Source: Anaeroplasma sp902783745 (GTDB lineage Bacteria; Bacillota_I; Bacilli_A; Acholeplasmatales; Anaeroplasmataceae). From it: a DNA stretch of 64,000 nt. The notes under the pieces were generated by a model. It saw only the letters and a list, made by a program, of their open reading frames with translations. It did no database searches and was not told where the DNA came from. Shown in pieces: positions 52,884 to 61,939 of this stretch. Where the stretch lies: NCBI GenBank assembly GCA_946617655.1, contig CAMOKL010000004.1, positions 14,501 through 78,500 on the forward strand. Reading direction: 5' to 3'. The position numbers and the translations under genes were made by a program. Position 1 is the stretch's first letter; each line of letters starts with the position of its first letter.

Positions 52884-54209
52884 TTATTCTCCACTATAAA
52901 CCTTAGTCGAGTTAAATAGTAGATGTACATTAATAGAACTTGACAGACCATCGAAGCAGTCGGCATCCCAACCCTCCAGCCAAAATCTACATGTTACCTG
53001 TTTTACTGCACCGCCTGACTCAACTGTAGTAATTACATGTTTGTTTCCATTACCATTTGTTATGTCAGCGTACTTTAATGTATTAAGACGAACGTCATCT
53101 TCATTGTAATCAATTAATTTCTCTGTTAATTTTGCGTTCTTCTTAATGTTGTTATAGTAAGTGTACATTGCATTGATGTTAGCACAATATGCTTTTTCAA
53201 GCTCAGTTACTTCATCTCCGTCTGCAAACACTTTACTATTTTCATAAGTTGTAGCAAAGCTACCTAAGTTAGTGACTTCAACATCTTCACCAGCGATATT
53301 TTCTGTACCTTCTTGATTTAACTCATATATTAGAGTTTTTTCAATTTCAGTAACTACTTCTTCATTTTCTGGTTCAGTTACAACTGGTTCTGTAACTATA
53401 GGTCCTACTGGATCAGTTACATCAGTTTGTGCTGTAGATGTTGTTAATGGTTCATCTTCATCTACTGATGTTTCTTGTACATATGTACTTGAAGTCATAC
53501 TAAATCTCATCGCATTTGAGGAATAAACATTTACATAGTCAAAATTATCTTGTGATAATGATTTAACTACATTATCCTTTGTTACAAGTCTCATATCATC
53601 TAATAATTCGACATGATCTACTTCATTAGATTTGATATAAGTACCAGCTACTGTTTTATCAGTAGTGTTATCTTCACTTGCAATTTGTCCTTCGTTCATA
53701 CCAGAACTTATTACTTTATCTCCAGTTAAATATATTGCATATTTTTGATTTTCAGTATCTTTATCAGAAACTGCTTTAAAATATAAATTTAACTGAACAT
53801 ATCTTCCATCTTTTGGACTTACTGTTGAACCAGATAGATTCTTTAAGACTCTACCATCTTCACTTGTTACTGGATATAACAATATATCATTTGCGATAAT
53901 CTTATTGATTGTTGCATCAGTAACTTGTTGTCCTGCATATTCTAATGAATTGCCATCCTTAGAGAACTTATAGTTCTTGTTATAACCATGAACCATAGCC
54001 ATTCTCATTTGAGATGATGATAAGTTATGATAATAATGAGTACCATCTACAGAAACCTGAAATCCAAGTCCACCTGTTACATCGAAATCAAATCCACTTA
54101 CAACTGCTGTAGAGTTGATTTGGAACCATGCATAAGTAGTTGAAAATAAGCTTAAACCAGTTAATGCCACTGTTGAAATGCCTACTATCAGTTTTCTTAA
54201 GTGTTTCAT
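52884..54209 (-). CDS. Exported TasA/camelysin-like surface protein (paralogue C)
   Basis: 441 residues. Signal segment STVALTGLSLFSTTYAWFQ with the TTYAW end. It has SSNAMRFSM, YTYYNNIKKNAKLTEKL and FWLEGWDADCFDGL near the C-terminus. A Thr/Glu/Pro/Val-rich linker (about 250-290) with repeated VTEP steps separates the two halves and may be a stalk. Preceded by a GGGGGG site. Confidence 0.75.
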   Translation of the reverse strand: MKHLRKLIVGISTVALTGLSLFSTTYAWFQINSTAVVSGFDFDVTGGLGFQVSVDGTHYYHNLSSSQMRMAMVHGYNKNYKFSKDGNSLEYAGQQVTDATINKIIANDILLYPVTSEDGRVLKNLSGSTVSPKDGRYVQLNLYFKAVSDKDTENQKYAIYLTGDKVISSGMNEGQIASEDNTTDKTVAGTYIKSNEVDHVELLDDMRLVTKDNVVKSLSQDNFDYVNVYSSNAMRFSMTSSTYVQETSVDEDEPLTTSTAQTDVTDPVGPIVTEPVVTEPENEEVVTEIEKTLIYELNQEGTENIAGEDVEVTNLGSFATTYENSKVFADGDEVTELEKAYCANINAMYTYYNNIKKNAKLTEKLIDYNEDDVRLNTLKYADITNGNGNKHVITTVESGGAVKQVTCRFWLEGWDADCFDGLSSSINVHLLFNSTKVYSGE

Positions 54210-54281
54210 GAATACCCCCCTTGCTATAAATTTTTACTGCTATATATCAATACTTTCTAGAGTATTAATACCAAATAATTG

Positions 54282-55355
54282 CTAATCCCCGTTATCTTCG
54301 TTAGGATTATTTACGGTAAATGCTAGATTTACCTTGAAGCTTGAAGCTTCATTAGGTGTTCCAATAATATAGTCAGCATCCCAGCCTTCCATAAATACAG
54401 TTATTACTAAATGTATATCTCTGAAATTTAATTTTGATACTGGATTTTCATATTCACTATCATATTTAAATGTAGAGATTGGATTTTTCTGGAATGATTC
54501 TTCTGTATTTAGATATGCGTTACCATCATGTGCAGCGCGAGTGAATTTTGAATCACCATGGATGCTATTCCAATAAGTATACATTGCATTCTTATCCTTA
54601 TTATGGATATCATCTGTTGCGCCTTCAACTGCTGCAGAGCCTAAACCTAGGCTAGGTTCATATAAAACTACATTAGAATTATCTACATTAGTAACTAACA
54701 CTCTCATAGCATCAGCTGGATCATACGATACTGTATCACCTGAATCAAGCTCTGTGCCATCAACTAGTGTTAACTTATTGTCTAACGCTTTAATATATTT
54801 TTCTTCTTTATTAGTATAAGCACTAGAAATTGTTGTATCAATATCGAAATATAGATCACAATCTTCTAAAGCCTTAGCTGTATTTTCGTATCTTAACCAT
54901 AAATCGAATGATAAATAATCAGTATGCGAAGCATCAGCCATTACCATTTCATAAACGTTATCATAATCGTAATTGTCTTTTTCATCTTCTGGAATCTCAA
55001 TTTCAGAAGGTGTTACAGTATACATCTTAGGATAACCATTTTCATCAATAGTAATATCTCCACTTTCGTATGTACCAAGTGTTGATTGACCATATTTTAA
55101 TTCACTATAATTTGCATCTTCTCCAGCCCATGCTTCAATTACCTTTTTTATTTCAGATTTAGAAACATTTTGAGTAAAATGTGTTCCATCTGTTGAAATT
55201 AAAACTCCCGCTGAAGATTTTACATTATAATCATATTCATCAATCCACGCTACATTGTTTCTTGCGAACCAAGCGTATGTTACAGTGACGGCACATGCAG
55301 CAGTTAATACTAATGCTCCGCCAGCTAAAATGATTTTTCTAGACATAGACTTCAT
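54282..55355 (-). CDS. Exported TasA/camelysin-like surface protein (paralogue B)
   Basis: I take ATG 55355 (MKSMSRKIILAGG), as AAGGAG is 8-10 bases upstream; 357 residues. The signal region GALVLTAACAVTVTYAWFA has the TYAWF end. It contains PADAMRVLV, NAMYTYWNSIHGDSKFT and VFMEGWDADYIIGTP. The DxDC cysteine is Tyr here, so the disulfide presumed in the other copies cannot form. Confidence 0.75.
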   Translation of the reverse strand: MKSMSRKIILAGGALVLTAACAVTVTYAWFARNNVAWIDEYDYNVKSSAGVLISTDGTHFTQNVSKSEIKKVIEAWAGEDANYSELKYGQSTLGTYESGDITIDENGYPKMYTVTPSEIEIPEDEKDNYDYDNVYEMVMADASHTDYLSFDLWLRYENTAKALEDCDLYFDIDTTISSAYTNKEEKYIKALDNKLTLVDGTELDSGDTVSYDPADAMRVLVTNVDNSNVVLYEPSLGLGSAAVEGATDDIHNKDKNAMYTYWNSIHGDSKFTRAAHDGNAYLNTEESFQKNPISTFKYDSEYENPVSKLNFRDIHLVITVFMEGWDADYIIGTPNEASSFKVNLAFTVNNPNEDNGD

Positions 55356-55429
55356 GTGCTCATCTCCTTTTCTAGTAATCATTATAATTTTATTTCGTAG
55401 ACAAATGTAGGACAATTACTAATAAATAA

Positions 55430-56458
55430 TTATACTGTCATATCTACTGATAATGTTAAACCAAATTTAATTGTACCAGAATATATATTATCACCGAAAT
55501 ATCCTTCATCAGGGTCTTCACCCTCAAGCCAGAATAGAACTGTGAACTTCATATATCCACCAGCTTCAATTCTATAAGGATCATCGTTAAATACTGTACC
55601 AGCTTGATTACCAACGCTTTGGAAGCTTGTTAATGGAGCTAAGTCATCATTATAACCATGGTTTAAATAATATTCTCTTGAATCTTCATAACTTCTAAAG
55701 TCTGTATCATTTTCATCATATTCTCTTGACATATCCTCAGGCTTATAATAAATTCTTGCTTTAGTAGAATTTTCTTCTGTACCTTGAGTGAATACCATGA
55801 TTCTAGATATTTCATCACAGTAATGAGATACATTACTATATGTCATTGTTGCTTTAAACTGAACTGATGTATTATCTGTTGAAGTATTTACAACATAGAA
55901 TGAATATGCATAAAGTGATCTACCTGTTACACCTAAATCAAGTAATGTTGTATAGTATGTAATATTTGGATCATATTTTTCATCTTCTGAAACCTTAACG
56001 AAGATGTAATCTAATTCATTTCCAACTGAATCGTATGATACAACTTCTTTTCTATAAATTTTATCAATATGTTCATTAAAATCAGCTTCATCAGTAACTT
56101 GAGCATCTACATAATCTGCTGAGTCACCTAACCATCTACCCATATGAGATGAGATTGATGTTAAAGTTGAATATTTATTGTTATCTAAGAAATATTGAGG
56201 ATTATAGTCAGACATGTTATTTGCGCCTTCTGCAGTAAGCTTAGACTGTAGACTTGGTGCAACGCCATTCGGATTGTCTAATGTTATTGATATTGACTTA
56301 TCTAGGTTACCATCTTGAACCTGGATAACGAATGTTCCTGCTTCTTGACCTAATAACATAGCAATAATGATTATTGCAGATGCTAAGAATAATAAGAAGC
56401 ATAAAGCTATTTTAACCCATTTGTTTCTAAATAAAGATACGAACTTGTTAACTAGCAT
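55430..56458 (-). CDS. First exported protein after the riboswitch, divergent paralogue (A)
   Basis: I take ATG 56458 (MLVNKFVSLF), preceded by GGAGG (56467-56471); 342 residues. A membrane segment (about 14-37) follows a Lys/Arg start. It lacks the AWF motif of its siblings, so it may stay anchored, while the C-terminus FWLEGEDPDEGYFGDN matches the shared block loosely (no Cys). As the first gene after the switch and an uncleaved variant, it could be the anchor or initiator subunit. Its upstream reading-frame extension runs into the riboswitch and is not coding. Confidence 0.7.
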   Translation of the reverse strand: MLVNKFVSLFRNKWVKIALCFLLFLASAIIIIAMLLGQEAGTFVIQVQDGNLDKSISITLDNPNGVAPSLQSKLTAEGANNMSDYNPQYFLDNNKYSTLTSISSHMGRWLGDSADYVDAQVTDEADFNEHIDKIYRKEVVSYDSVGNELDYIFVKVSEDEKYDPNITYYTTLLDLGVTGRSLYAYSFYVVNTSTDNTSVQFKATMTYSNVSHYCDEISRIMVFTQGTEENSTKARIYYKPEDMSREYDENDTDFRSYEDSREYYLNHGYNDDLAPLTSFQSVGNQAGTVFNDDPYRIEAGGYMKFTVLFWLEGEDPDEGYFGDNIYSGTIKFGLTLSVDMTV

Positions 56459-56518
56459 CAAATCCACCTCCTGTCTATTATATTTCCCCCAAGGGTTAAT
56501 TTGATTGTTATAGAAAAC

Positions 56519-56569
56519 AAAAAAGTTGCCCCTCTTTGTAGTAAAACACATTCCTACGAGTTGGCAACT
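56519..56569 (-). terminator. Riboswitch-linked terminator
   Basis: AGTTGCC (56563-56569) pairs with GGGCAACT (about 56524-56531, plus strand agttgccc) to make a stem followed by TTTTTT on the minus strand. The upstream arm is the same TTGCC used for the P1 stem of the aptamer, so folding is mutually exclusive. Confidence 0.8.
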
Positions 56570-56625
56570 GGCTGTCCGATTAGGGACCCTATAGTTTTGC
56601 GTCACAGGATTACTCCTGCTTTGCC
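56563..56625 (-). promoter_or_regulatory. c-di-GMP-I (GEMM) riboswitch aptamer
   Basis: The minus-strand sequence shows GGCAAAGCAGGAGTAATCC, then GACGCAAAACTATAGGGTC, and closes with CAGTTGCC: the conserved GEMM-I core (G-A-C-G-C-A-A-A near the C and A residues that hold one guanine, and GGGTC). GGCAA (56621-56625) and TTGCC (56563-56567) form P1. Because P1 removes the 5' arm of the terminator at 56519-56569, binding of c-di-GMP should prevent termination, making an ON switch. Direction is inferred from stem competition. Confidence 0.85.
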
Positions 56626-56638
56626 TTTTCTTATCTTA

Positions 56639-56667
56639 ATTATAAACGCAACTTATTTCGATGTCAA
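56639..56667 (-). promoter_or_regulatory. Promoter of the riboswitch-controlled surface operon
   Basis: TTGACA (56662-56667) and TATAAT (56639-56644) with exactly 17 bases between: full consensus, so control must lie mainly in the riboswitch. No terminator is seen between it and the GGDEF/EAL gene at 56816. Confidence 0.85.
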
Positions 56668-56815
56668 CATTTTTTTGGACACCTAATTGTAATTCCGCTT
56701 AAATTGTAGAAATAACTCTAGACGAATATGTATTAAAATTACAAATCCTTAGTAATTATAACCTAAATTCCATCAATTACAATAATAAATTGCGTTTATA
56801 TTAGTTTACATGTGT

Positions 56816-58564
56816 TTACTCTTTGTCGTCTAGACTTGCTAGCAAGTCATCAACATCAGAAGATACATCACCTGCAGATTCTAATCCTGAATCATCTGAA
56901 TCAGTTGAACCTTCAGCCTTTGCTTCTTCAATTATTTTTCTATTTTGTTCTTGTTCAGCAACTGCTTGCTTTAATAAGTCATCTGCTGAAACTCCACCGG
57001 CATCGCCGTTTGATAATGCATCAATTGCTGCCTTAGCTGCTGCAACTCTAGCTTCTTTTTCTTCTCTTGCCTTACGAGCTGCGCCATCATCCATGATGTT
57101 AAGTAAGTTTTCAGTATCTTCAATAGTAGATACGTCATCAAGTAATACTTGATATTGATGTCTATCGATATATTCTTGGAATCCCTCTTCACCCATAGGC
57201 TTACCATAGAAGTAACCTTGTTCTTGGAAGATATTTTGATCCTTAACATATTTAGCTATTTCTGCAGTTTCAACACCCTCAGAAATAATTGTCTTACCAT
57301 TATCATTACAGAACTTAACTAAAATTTCTGCAAGCTTTTCTTTCATGAAGTTATTTTCAATATCCTTTAAGAAACCACGACCAAGCTTAATAACATCGAT
57401 TGGAGAACGTTGAATAGCTTGTACTGATTGACCATCTAGTTCGAAACCATCGACTGCAATCTTGAAACCAAAGTCTCTTAACTTATAAATATTTGTCTTA
57501 ATAACTGCAATTCTTTCAACTATCATGAAGTCATTAATTTCTAGCATGTAGTTTTCAGGCTTTGCATTCTTCTTTTGAATTGTTTCAATAAATGAGTTTG
57601 CTAGATTTGGATCTAGTAACTGCTTAGTTGATAAGTTTAATGATAATCTTAGTGGTACTGTTGGATATAATTCTAGATACTTGTCATGCATACGAATCAT
57701 TTCTTCAATACCCCAGTTACCAACCCACTTAATATCTCCAGATTGTTCTAGGATACGTAAGAATGTTGATGGAGCCTGAACACCCTTAGTTGGGTGATTC
57801 CAACGCATTAGACATTCAGCACCAACAAGTTGCTTGTTTTGTAAATCAACAATTGGCTGTAAGTATAATACGAATTCCTTCTTTTGGATAGCTGATTTAA
57901 CTTCCTTATAGTAATTCATATTATCCATTTCTTCATCTCTAATAGATGCATAGTAATCAGTAAACTTATTACCACCATCACGCTTAGATACATAAGTTGT
58001 TAATAATAAATTAGAATATAAATCTTCAAATGTCTCACCAGCAATTGGGAATGTAACAATACCAATTGATGCTGATAATGAAATTGTTTCGCCAACTAAA
58101 ACCTGATAAGGAGCTTGGATAAGCTCATTAATTTGGTTTGCAAGCTTTTCAATTCTATTCTTATTATCTTCATCCTTTATATAGATTAAGAATTCATCAT
58201 TCTCATATCTACAAAGTGAAGCCTTGTAAGGTAAGGCACGGATGATTCTTGTTGCAGTTTCCTTTAAAATCTGGTCACAAGTTTCCTTACCGAATACTTC
58301 ATTTAAATCTGCGAAGCCATCGATATCAACATAGATTAATGTAAATGCACCGAAACGGTCAATTTTCTTAATATATGATTGAATATTGTCTTCCATTTGA
58401 CGACGTGTAACTGCATCCTCAACAATAATTTCAGATTCTTCTTTTTCCTTATTAATGTTATGCTTAATTAAAATGAAGAAAGCATAACCTAATCCTAGGG
58501 TAACAATTATCGCAATTATCGTTAATAGGATAGCAACACCATCATTAACTCCTGCTAAAATCAT
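56816..58564 (-). CDS. Degenerate GGDEF/EAL protein, likely c-di-GMP sensor
   Basis: 582 residues with an N-terminal membrane helix (about 10-32), a GGDEF-fold domain whose signature reads RYENDEF (no GG) and an EAL-fold domain (about 215-460). The EAL signature is ECLMRW, the first catalytic Glu of EITE is in LEINDF, and DDFGTG is replaced by VDGFELDGQ. Both enzymes should be dead, while the Lys in DVIKLGR is kept; binding c-di-GMP without cleavage is the likely role. An Ala/Glu/Asp-rich tail follows. It starts 12 bases after the active EAL gene, in the same unit. Confidence 0.85.
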   Translation of the reverse strand: MILAGVNDGVAILLTIIAIIVTLGLGYAFFILIKHNINKEKEESEIIVEDAVTRRQMEDNIQSYIKKIDRFGAFTLIYVDIDGFADLNEVFGKETCDQILKETATRIIRALPYKASLCRYENDEFLIYIKDEDNKNRIEKLANQINELIQAPYQVLVGETISLSASIGIVTFPIAGETFEDLYSNLLLTTYVSKRDGGNKFTDYYASIRDEEMDNMNYYKEVKSAIQKKEFVLYLQPIVDLQNKQLVGAECLMRWNHPTKGVQAPSTFLRILEQSGDIKWVGNWGIEEMIRMHDKYLELYPTVPLRLSLNLSTKQLLDPNLANSFIETIQKKNAKPENYMLEINDFMIVERIAVIKTNIYKLRDFGFKIAVDGFELDGQSVQAIQRSPIDVIKLGRGFLKDIENNFMKEKLAEILVKFCNDNGKTIISEGVETAEIAKYVKDQNIFQEQGYFYGKPMGEEGFQEYIDRHQYQVLLDDVSTIEDTENLLNIMDDGAARKAREEKEARVAAAKAAIDALSNGDAGGVSADDLLKQAVAEQEQNRKIIEEAKAEGSTDSDDSGLESAGDVSSDVDDLLASLDDKE

Positions 58565-58576
58565 AGTTAATTCCTC

Positions 58577-61207
58577 CTACCTCTTTACGTTGTACTTATC
58601 GATTAGCTTAATTGCATCATCGAAAGGCATAGCCTTACCATATAAGTAGCCTTGGATTGTTCTACAACCCATCTTCTTAACCATATCAGCTTGTTCTTGT
58701 GTTTCAACACCTTCACAAACTGTACCTAAGTTTAAGCCATTAGCTAAATCGCATAATGCCTTAATAATAACTTGGCTTGTCTTATTAGTTTCAACATATT
58801 TTGTGAATTCCTTATCAATCTTAATTGTATCAACAGGTAAATCCTTTAAATATAACATTGAAGAATAACCTGTACAGAAATCATCTAAGTGAATATGGAA
58901 TCCCTTTTCTCTTAATAACTTTAGTTTTTCATTAACAAGATTAAAGTTACCCATTAATAAAGTTTCTGTTATTTCGATTGCAACAGAACCTTCCTTTAAT
59001 TCAAGTGCATTGAATTCATCAATTAACTGTTGTACAAATCCTGTTTGTAATAACTGAATAGGTGATACGTTAACTGAAACATGTGTTCCATATGGTTCAA
59101 GCTTCTTTGCAAGCTTAAATGATTCAGTAATAACGAATCTACCAATATCTAGCATATGTCCTCTTTGTTCAGCAACTTCGATAAATGCCTGAGGAGACTT
59201 TCCTTGGTATTTAGGATTTTGCCAACGTATTAATGCCTCAAAACCAGAAATGATATTTCTTTGAATATCAAATTGCGGTTGTAGATACATTTCAAATTCA
59301 TTATTTAATAAACCAGCCTCAATATCTTTTTCCATTTCATCAGCCTGTAAGATGATTTCATCCATTCTTGGCTCATAGAATACATATGGCTTACTTGATA
59401 ATTGCTTAATGTTACGATAAGCAAGGTCAAGCTTAGTTCTAATTTCTTCATAAGTAATCTTCTTAGCATCTTCTCTTTCAAGATCAGTTCTCTTGTAATT
59501 GAAAATTACTACGTGTGCAGATACTGCGACATTGTTATGCTTAATAGGGAATGGCTTTTCTAATTCACCTAAAATCGCATTGATTCTTTCTTCAATCTCA
59601 GCTGTAGAAGTATTAGGCTGTACAATAATAAATTTAGCATCTGTTACATGATAAATATCAAATCCATCATAGTGTGCTCTAAATAATTCTAATAACTTAT
59701 TTAATAAGATATTGAAGTTTGTACGACCAAATACTGAAATGATTTCATCATATTTATCAATATCATATTCAACGAACGCAACATCATATGCTAAGTTGTT
59801 CTCTAATATAGTTTCATATTGGTTTGCAAGCATGAAACCATTAGGGCACTTAGTATATTCATTCTTACCACTCATCTCTTCTAGATGTACTCTTCTTCTA
59901 TATTCAGAAGTAATCTCAGTACCCATTAGATAATATGAATCAGAAATAAATAATGGAGTTAATGTTAAATAGTGAATATCAGATTCTCCTAATGGATCTG
60001 AATCAACCTCACATGTAAAGTTCTTATTCTTCTTAATAGTATTTAAGATTGGTTCATGTGTTTCTACATCAATAAATTCTGAAACAGTTGATAATGGTGT
60101 TAGACCATACATCTGTTTAAATGTCTTGTTAGTAAAAATAACATTACCATTTGGATCAATTCTAATAACAATCGCAGAAGTCTTTTCAGTAGACTTACGG
60201 TCAGCTCTTAATAATTGAGATGACTTTCTACAACCTAAAATTAATATTACAAGCATTGCAACCATTACAACAACACCTGCAAAGAAGAAAATCAATGCTT
60301 GTCCTAAAATCCATGATGAACCTAGGATTGCGTTAGTTGTAGGGATTAATACCATTAAATATATATTAGTAGTTTCATTAGGATCAGATAATGATGCATT
60401 AAATCCTGATGTTAAAGAAACTGCTTCATTAGAAGAATTAATATATTGTAAATTTAAGGCTGCAGTAGAATATTCAACACCACCATATGAAATAATATGG
60501 TTAATTGATGATGGATATTTAACACCAGAGAATTCTAAATCAGTAAAATATGATTTATATGCTTGTGTTAAATCGTCTAATGTTGAAATATCAAATGCGC
60601 TTGTCTTAAAGCCAACGTTTGCAGCGCTATTTCCTTCATAAATAATAAATCCATAACCTGTTGCTGTATTAATACTTGAGTGCTCAATAAAATATGCTAA
60701 AGGAATTCTTACAGTGATATATCTAGATTTAGATAAACTAGGAACTAAATTACCACCCATACCATCGCTATTTAATCTTGCGAAATAAATATAATAAGAC
60801 ATATCAGGCTTTTCATCTGATGTTTGACGGTTGAAATTGTATTCACGTGCGATATGAATCTTATAATCATCACCACAATCATCAAACTTAGTTGTATATG
60901 ATGATTGGTTTAATGCAATTTCATACTTGTATTCAGAATCTTGTCCTAATTCCTCAATATTATCTCCAGTATAAATGTACTTAACTAATTCATCACTAGT
61001 TAAGCCAGCAAATTCTTGATATTTACTTTTAATTTCTCCAGCGAACATATCATTATAGCTTAAAGATACTTCTAAAGCTATTTTGTTCATTGACTGTTGT
61101 ATCAAACCACTTCTTATTGATAGATAATAGCACAATGATACTGCAGCATATGAAACAATCAAAATGATTGACGCAAGGATATACCATTTTAAGTCTCGTA
61201 ATCTCAC
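58577..61207 (-). CDS. Membrane sensor c-di-GMP phosphodiesterase (PAS-degenerate GGDEF-EAL)
   Basis: 876 residues from GTG 61207 (GGGGAGG site). Helices at about 10-32 and 297-320 enclose a roughly 265-residue extracellular sensor; a PAS domain (about 340-430) and a GGDEF-fold domain without the motif (TDAKF) follow, then a complete EAL domain: FEALIRWQNP, NVSPIQL, VAIEITETLL, LDDFCTGYSS, DTIKIDK and CEGVET. All catalytic and metal residues are present, so it should hydrolyse c-di-GMP. No cognate diguanylate cyclase is seen in this window. It is the natural input to the riboswitch downstream. Confidence 0.9.
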   Translation of the reverse strand: MRLRDLKWYILASIILIVSYAAVSLCYYLSIRSGLIQQSMNKIALEVSLSYNDMFAGEIKSKYQEFAGLTSDELVKYIYTGDNIEELGQDSEYKYEIALNQSSYTTKFDDCGDDYKIHIAREYNFNRQTSDEKPDMSYYIYFARLNSDGMGGNLVPSLSKSRYITVRIPLAYFIEHSSINTATGYGFIIYEGNSAANVGFKTSAFDISTLDDLTQAYKSYFTDLEFSGVKYPSSINHIISYGGVEYSTAALNLQYINSSNEAVSLTSGFNASLSDPNETTNIYLMVLIPTTNAILGSSWILGQALIFFFAGVVVMVAMLVILILGCRKSSQLLRADRKSTEKTSAIVIRIDPNGNVIFTNKTFKQMYGLTPLSTVSEFIDVETHEPILNTIKKNKNFTCEVDSDPLGESDIHYLTLTPLFISDSYYLMGTEITSEYRRRVHLEEMSGKNEYTKCPNGFMLANQYETILENNLAYDVAFVEYDIDKYDEIISVFGRTNFNILLNKLLELFRAHYDGFDIYHVTDAKFIIVQPNTSTAEIEERINAILGELEKPFPIKHNNVAVSAHVVIFNYKRTDLEREDAKKITYEEIRTKLDLAYRNIKQLSSKPYVFYEPRMDEIILQADEMEKDIEAGLLNNEFEMYLQPQFDIQRNIISGFEALIRWQNPKYQGKSPQAFIEVAEQRGHMLDIGRFVITESFKLAKKLEPYGTHVSVNVSPIQLLQTGFVQQLIDEFNALELKEGSVAIEITETLLMGNFNLVNEKLKLLREKGFHIHLDDFCTGYSSMLYLKDLPVDTIKIDKEFTKYVETNKTSQVIIKALCDLANGLNLGTVCEGVETQEQADMVKKMGCRTIQGYLYGKAMPFDDAIKLIDKYNVKR

Positions 61208-61325
61208 AGGCCAAAACCTCCCCGCTTAAATAATGAAACATAAGTGCTTAAAAACACATTTAAAAATTGCTCTTATGTTTATTATAAACTATTTTTATTT
61301 TTAAAGCAATAAATCTGTACTAAAC

Positions 61326-61352
61326 AAAAAGAAGGATGCAAAAAACATCCTT
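61326..61352 (-). terminator. Terminator after nusG
   Basis: The stem AAGGATG/CATCCTT with an A-rich loop is followed by CTTTTTG on the minus strand, between nusG and the EAL gene promoter. Confidence 0.8.
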
Positions 61353-61371
61353 TTAAGTTTTTTTATAAGAT

Positions 61372-61926
61372 TTAAGCTCCAACCTTCTTAATTTCATTGA
61401 AATTTAATTCAGCTGGTGTTGCACGGCCAAACATTTCAACTAATACTGTAACAATTTGCTTTTCCATATTAATTGCTGAAATTTCTGCAACTTGATTTTG
61501 ATAAAGACCATTTAATACAACAACCTTATCTCCAACCTTATAATCGAATACTGGCTTTTCCTTCATACCAATAGTCTCTAATACCTGATTCATTTCATCA
61601 ACAGGTACTGGAACTGGTTTAGTACCATTTCCTGAAGAACCTAAGATACCAGCAACATTTGGTGTGTTTCTTAAGTTAAACCATGTTTCATCATCCATAT
61701 TACCAGTTTCATCAACTTCAACCTCAACGAATACGTATGATGGGAATAATTTAGATAATTTATGCTTTTCCTTACCATTCTTATCTAAAGATACTTCTTC
61801 TTTATCTGGTGCTAAAACTTGGAATACCTTATCTTCCATGTTTAGTGTATGAATTCTTCTTTCAACATTTTCCTTTACCTTATTCTCAAATCCTGAATAA
61901 GCACTTAAAATAAACCATCTTCTCAT
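61372..61926 (-). CDS. nusG: Transcription termination/antitermination factor NusG
   Basis: NusG tethers to RNA polymerase and promotes processivity or pausing. The 184-residue protein has the NGN start WFILSAYSGFENKVKENV, LFPSYVFVEVEVDE and the C-terminal KOW motif VGDKVVVLNGLYQNQVAEI. The rpmG-secE-nusG order is conserved, but rplK-rplA do not follow it; the next gene is the EAL protein, so the usual ribosomal block has been broken here. Confidence 0.97.
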   Translation of the reverse strand: MRRWFILSAYSGFENKVKENVERRIHTLNMEDKVFQVLAPDKEEVSLDKNGKEKHKLSKLFPSYVFVEVEVDETGNMDDETWFNLRNTPNVAGILGSSGNGTKPVPVPVDEMNQVLETIGMKEKPVFDYKVGDKVVVLNGLYQNQVAEISAINMEKQIVTVLVEMFGRATPAELNFNEIKKVGA

Positions 61927-61939
61927 GTTTATACCTCTT

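Noticed and set aside
56459..56605. N-terminal extension of paralogue A
   Set aside because: It is the translated riboswitch and terminator; the GGAGG site and ATG at 56458 mark the true start.
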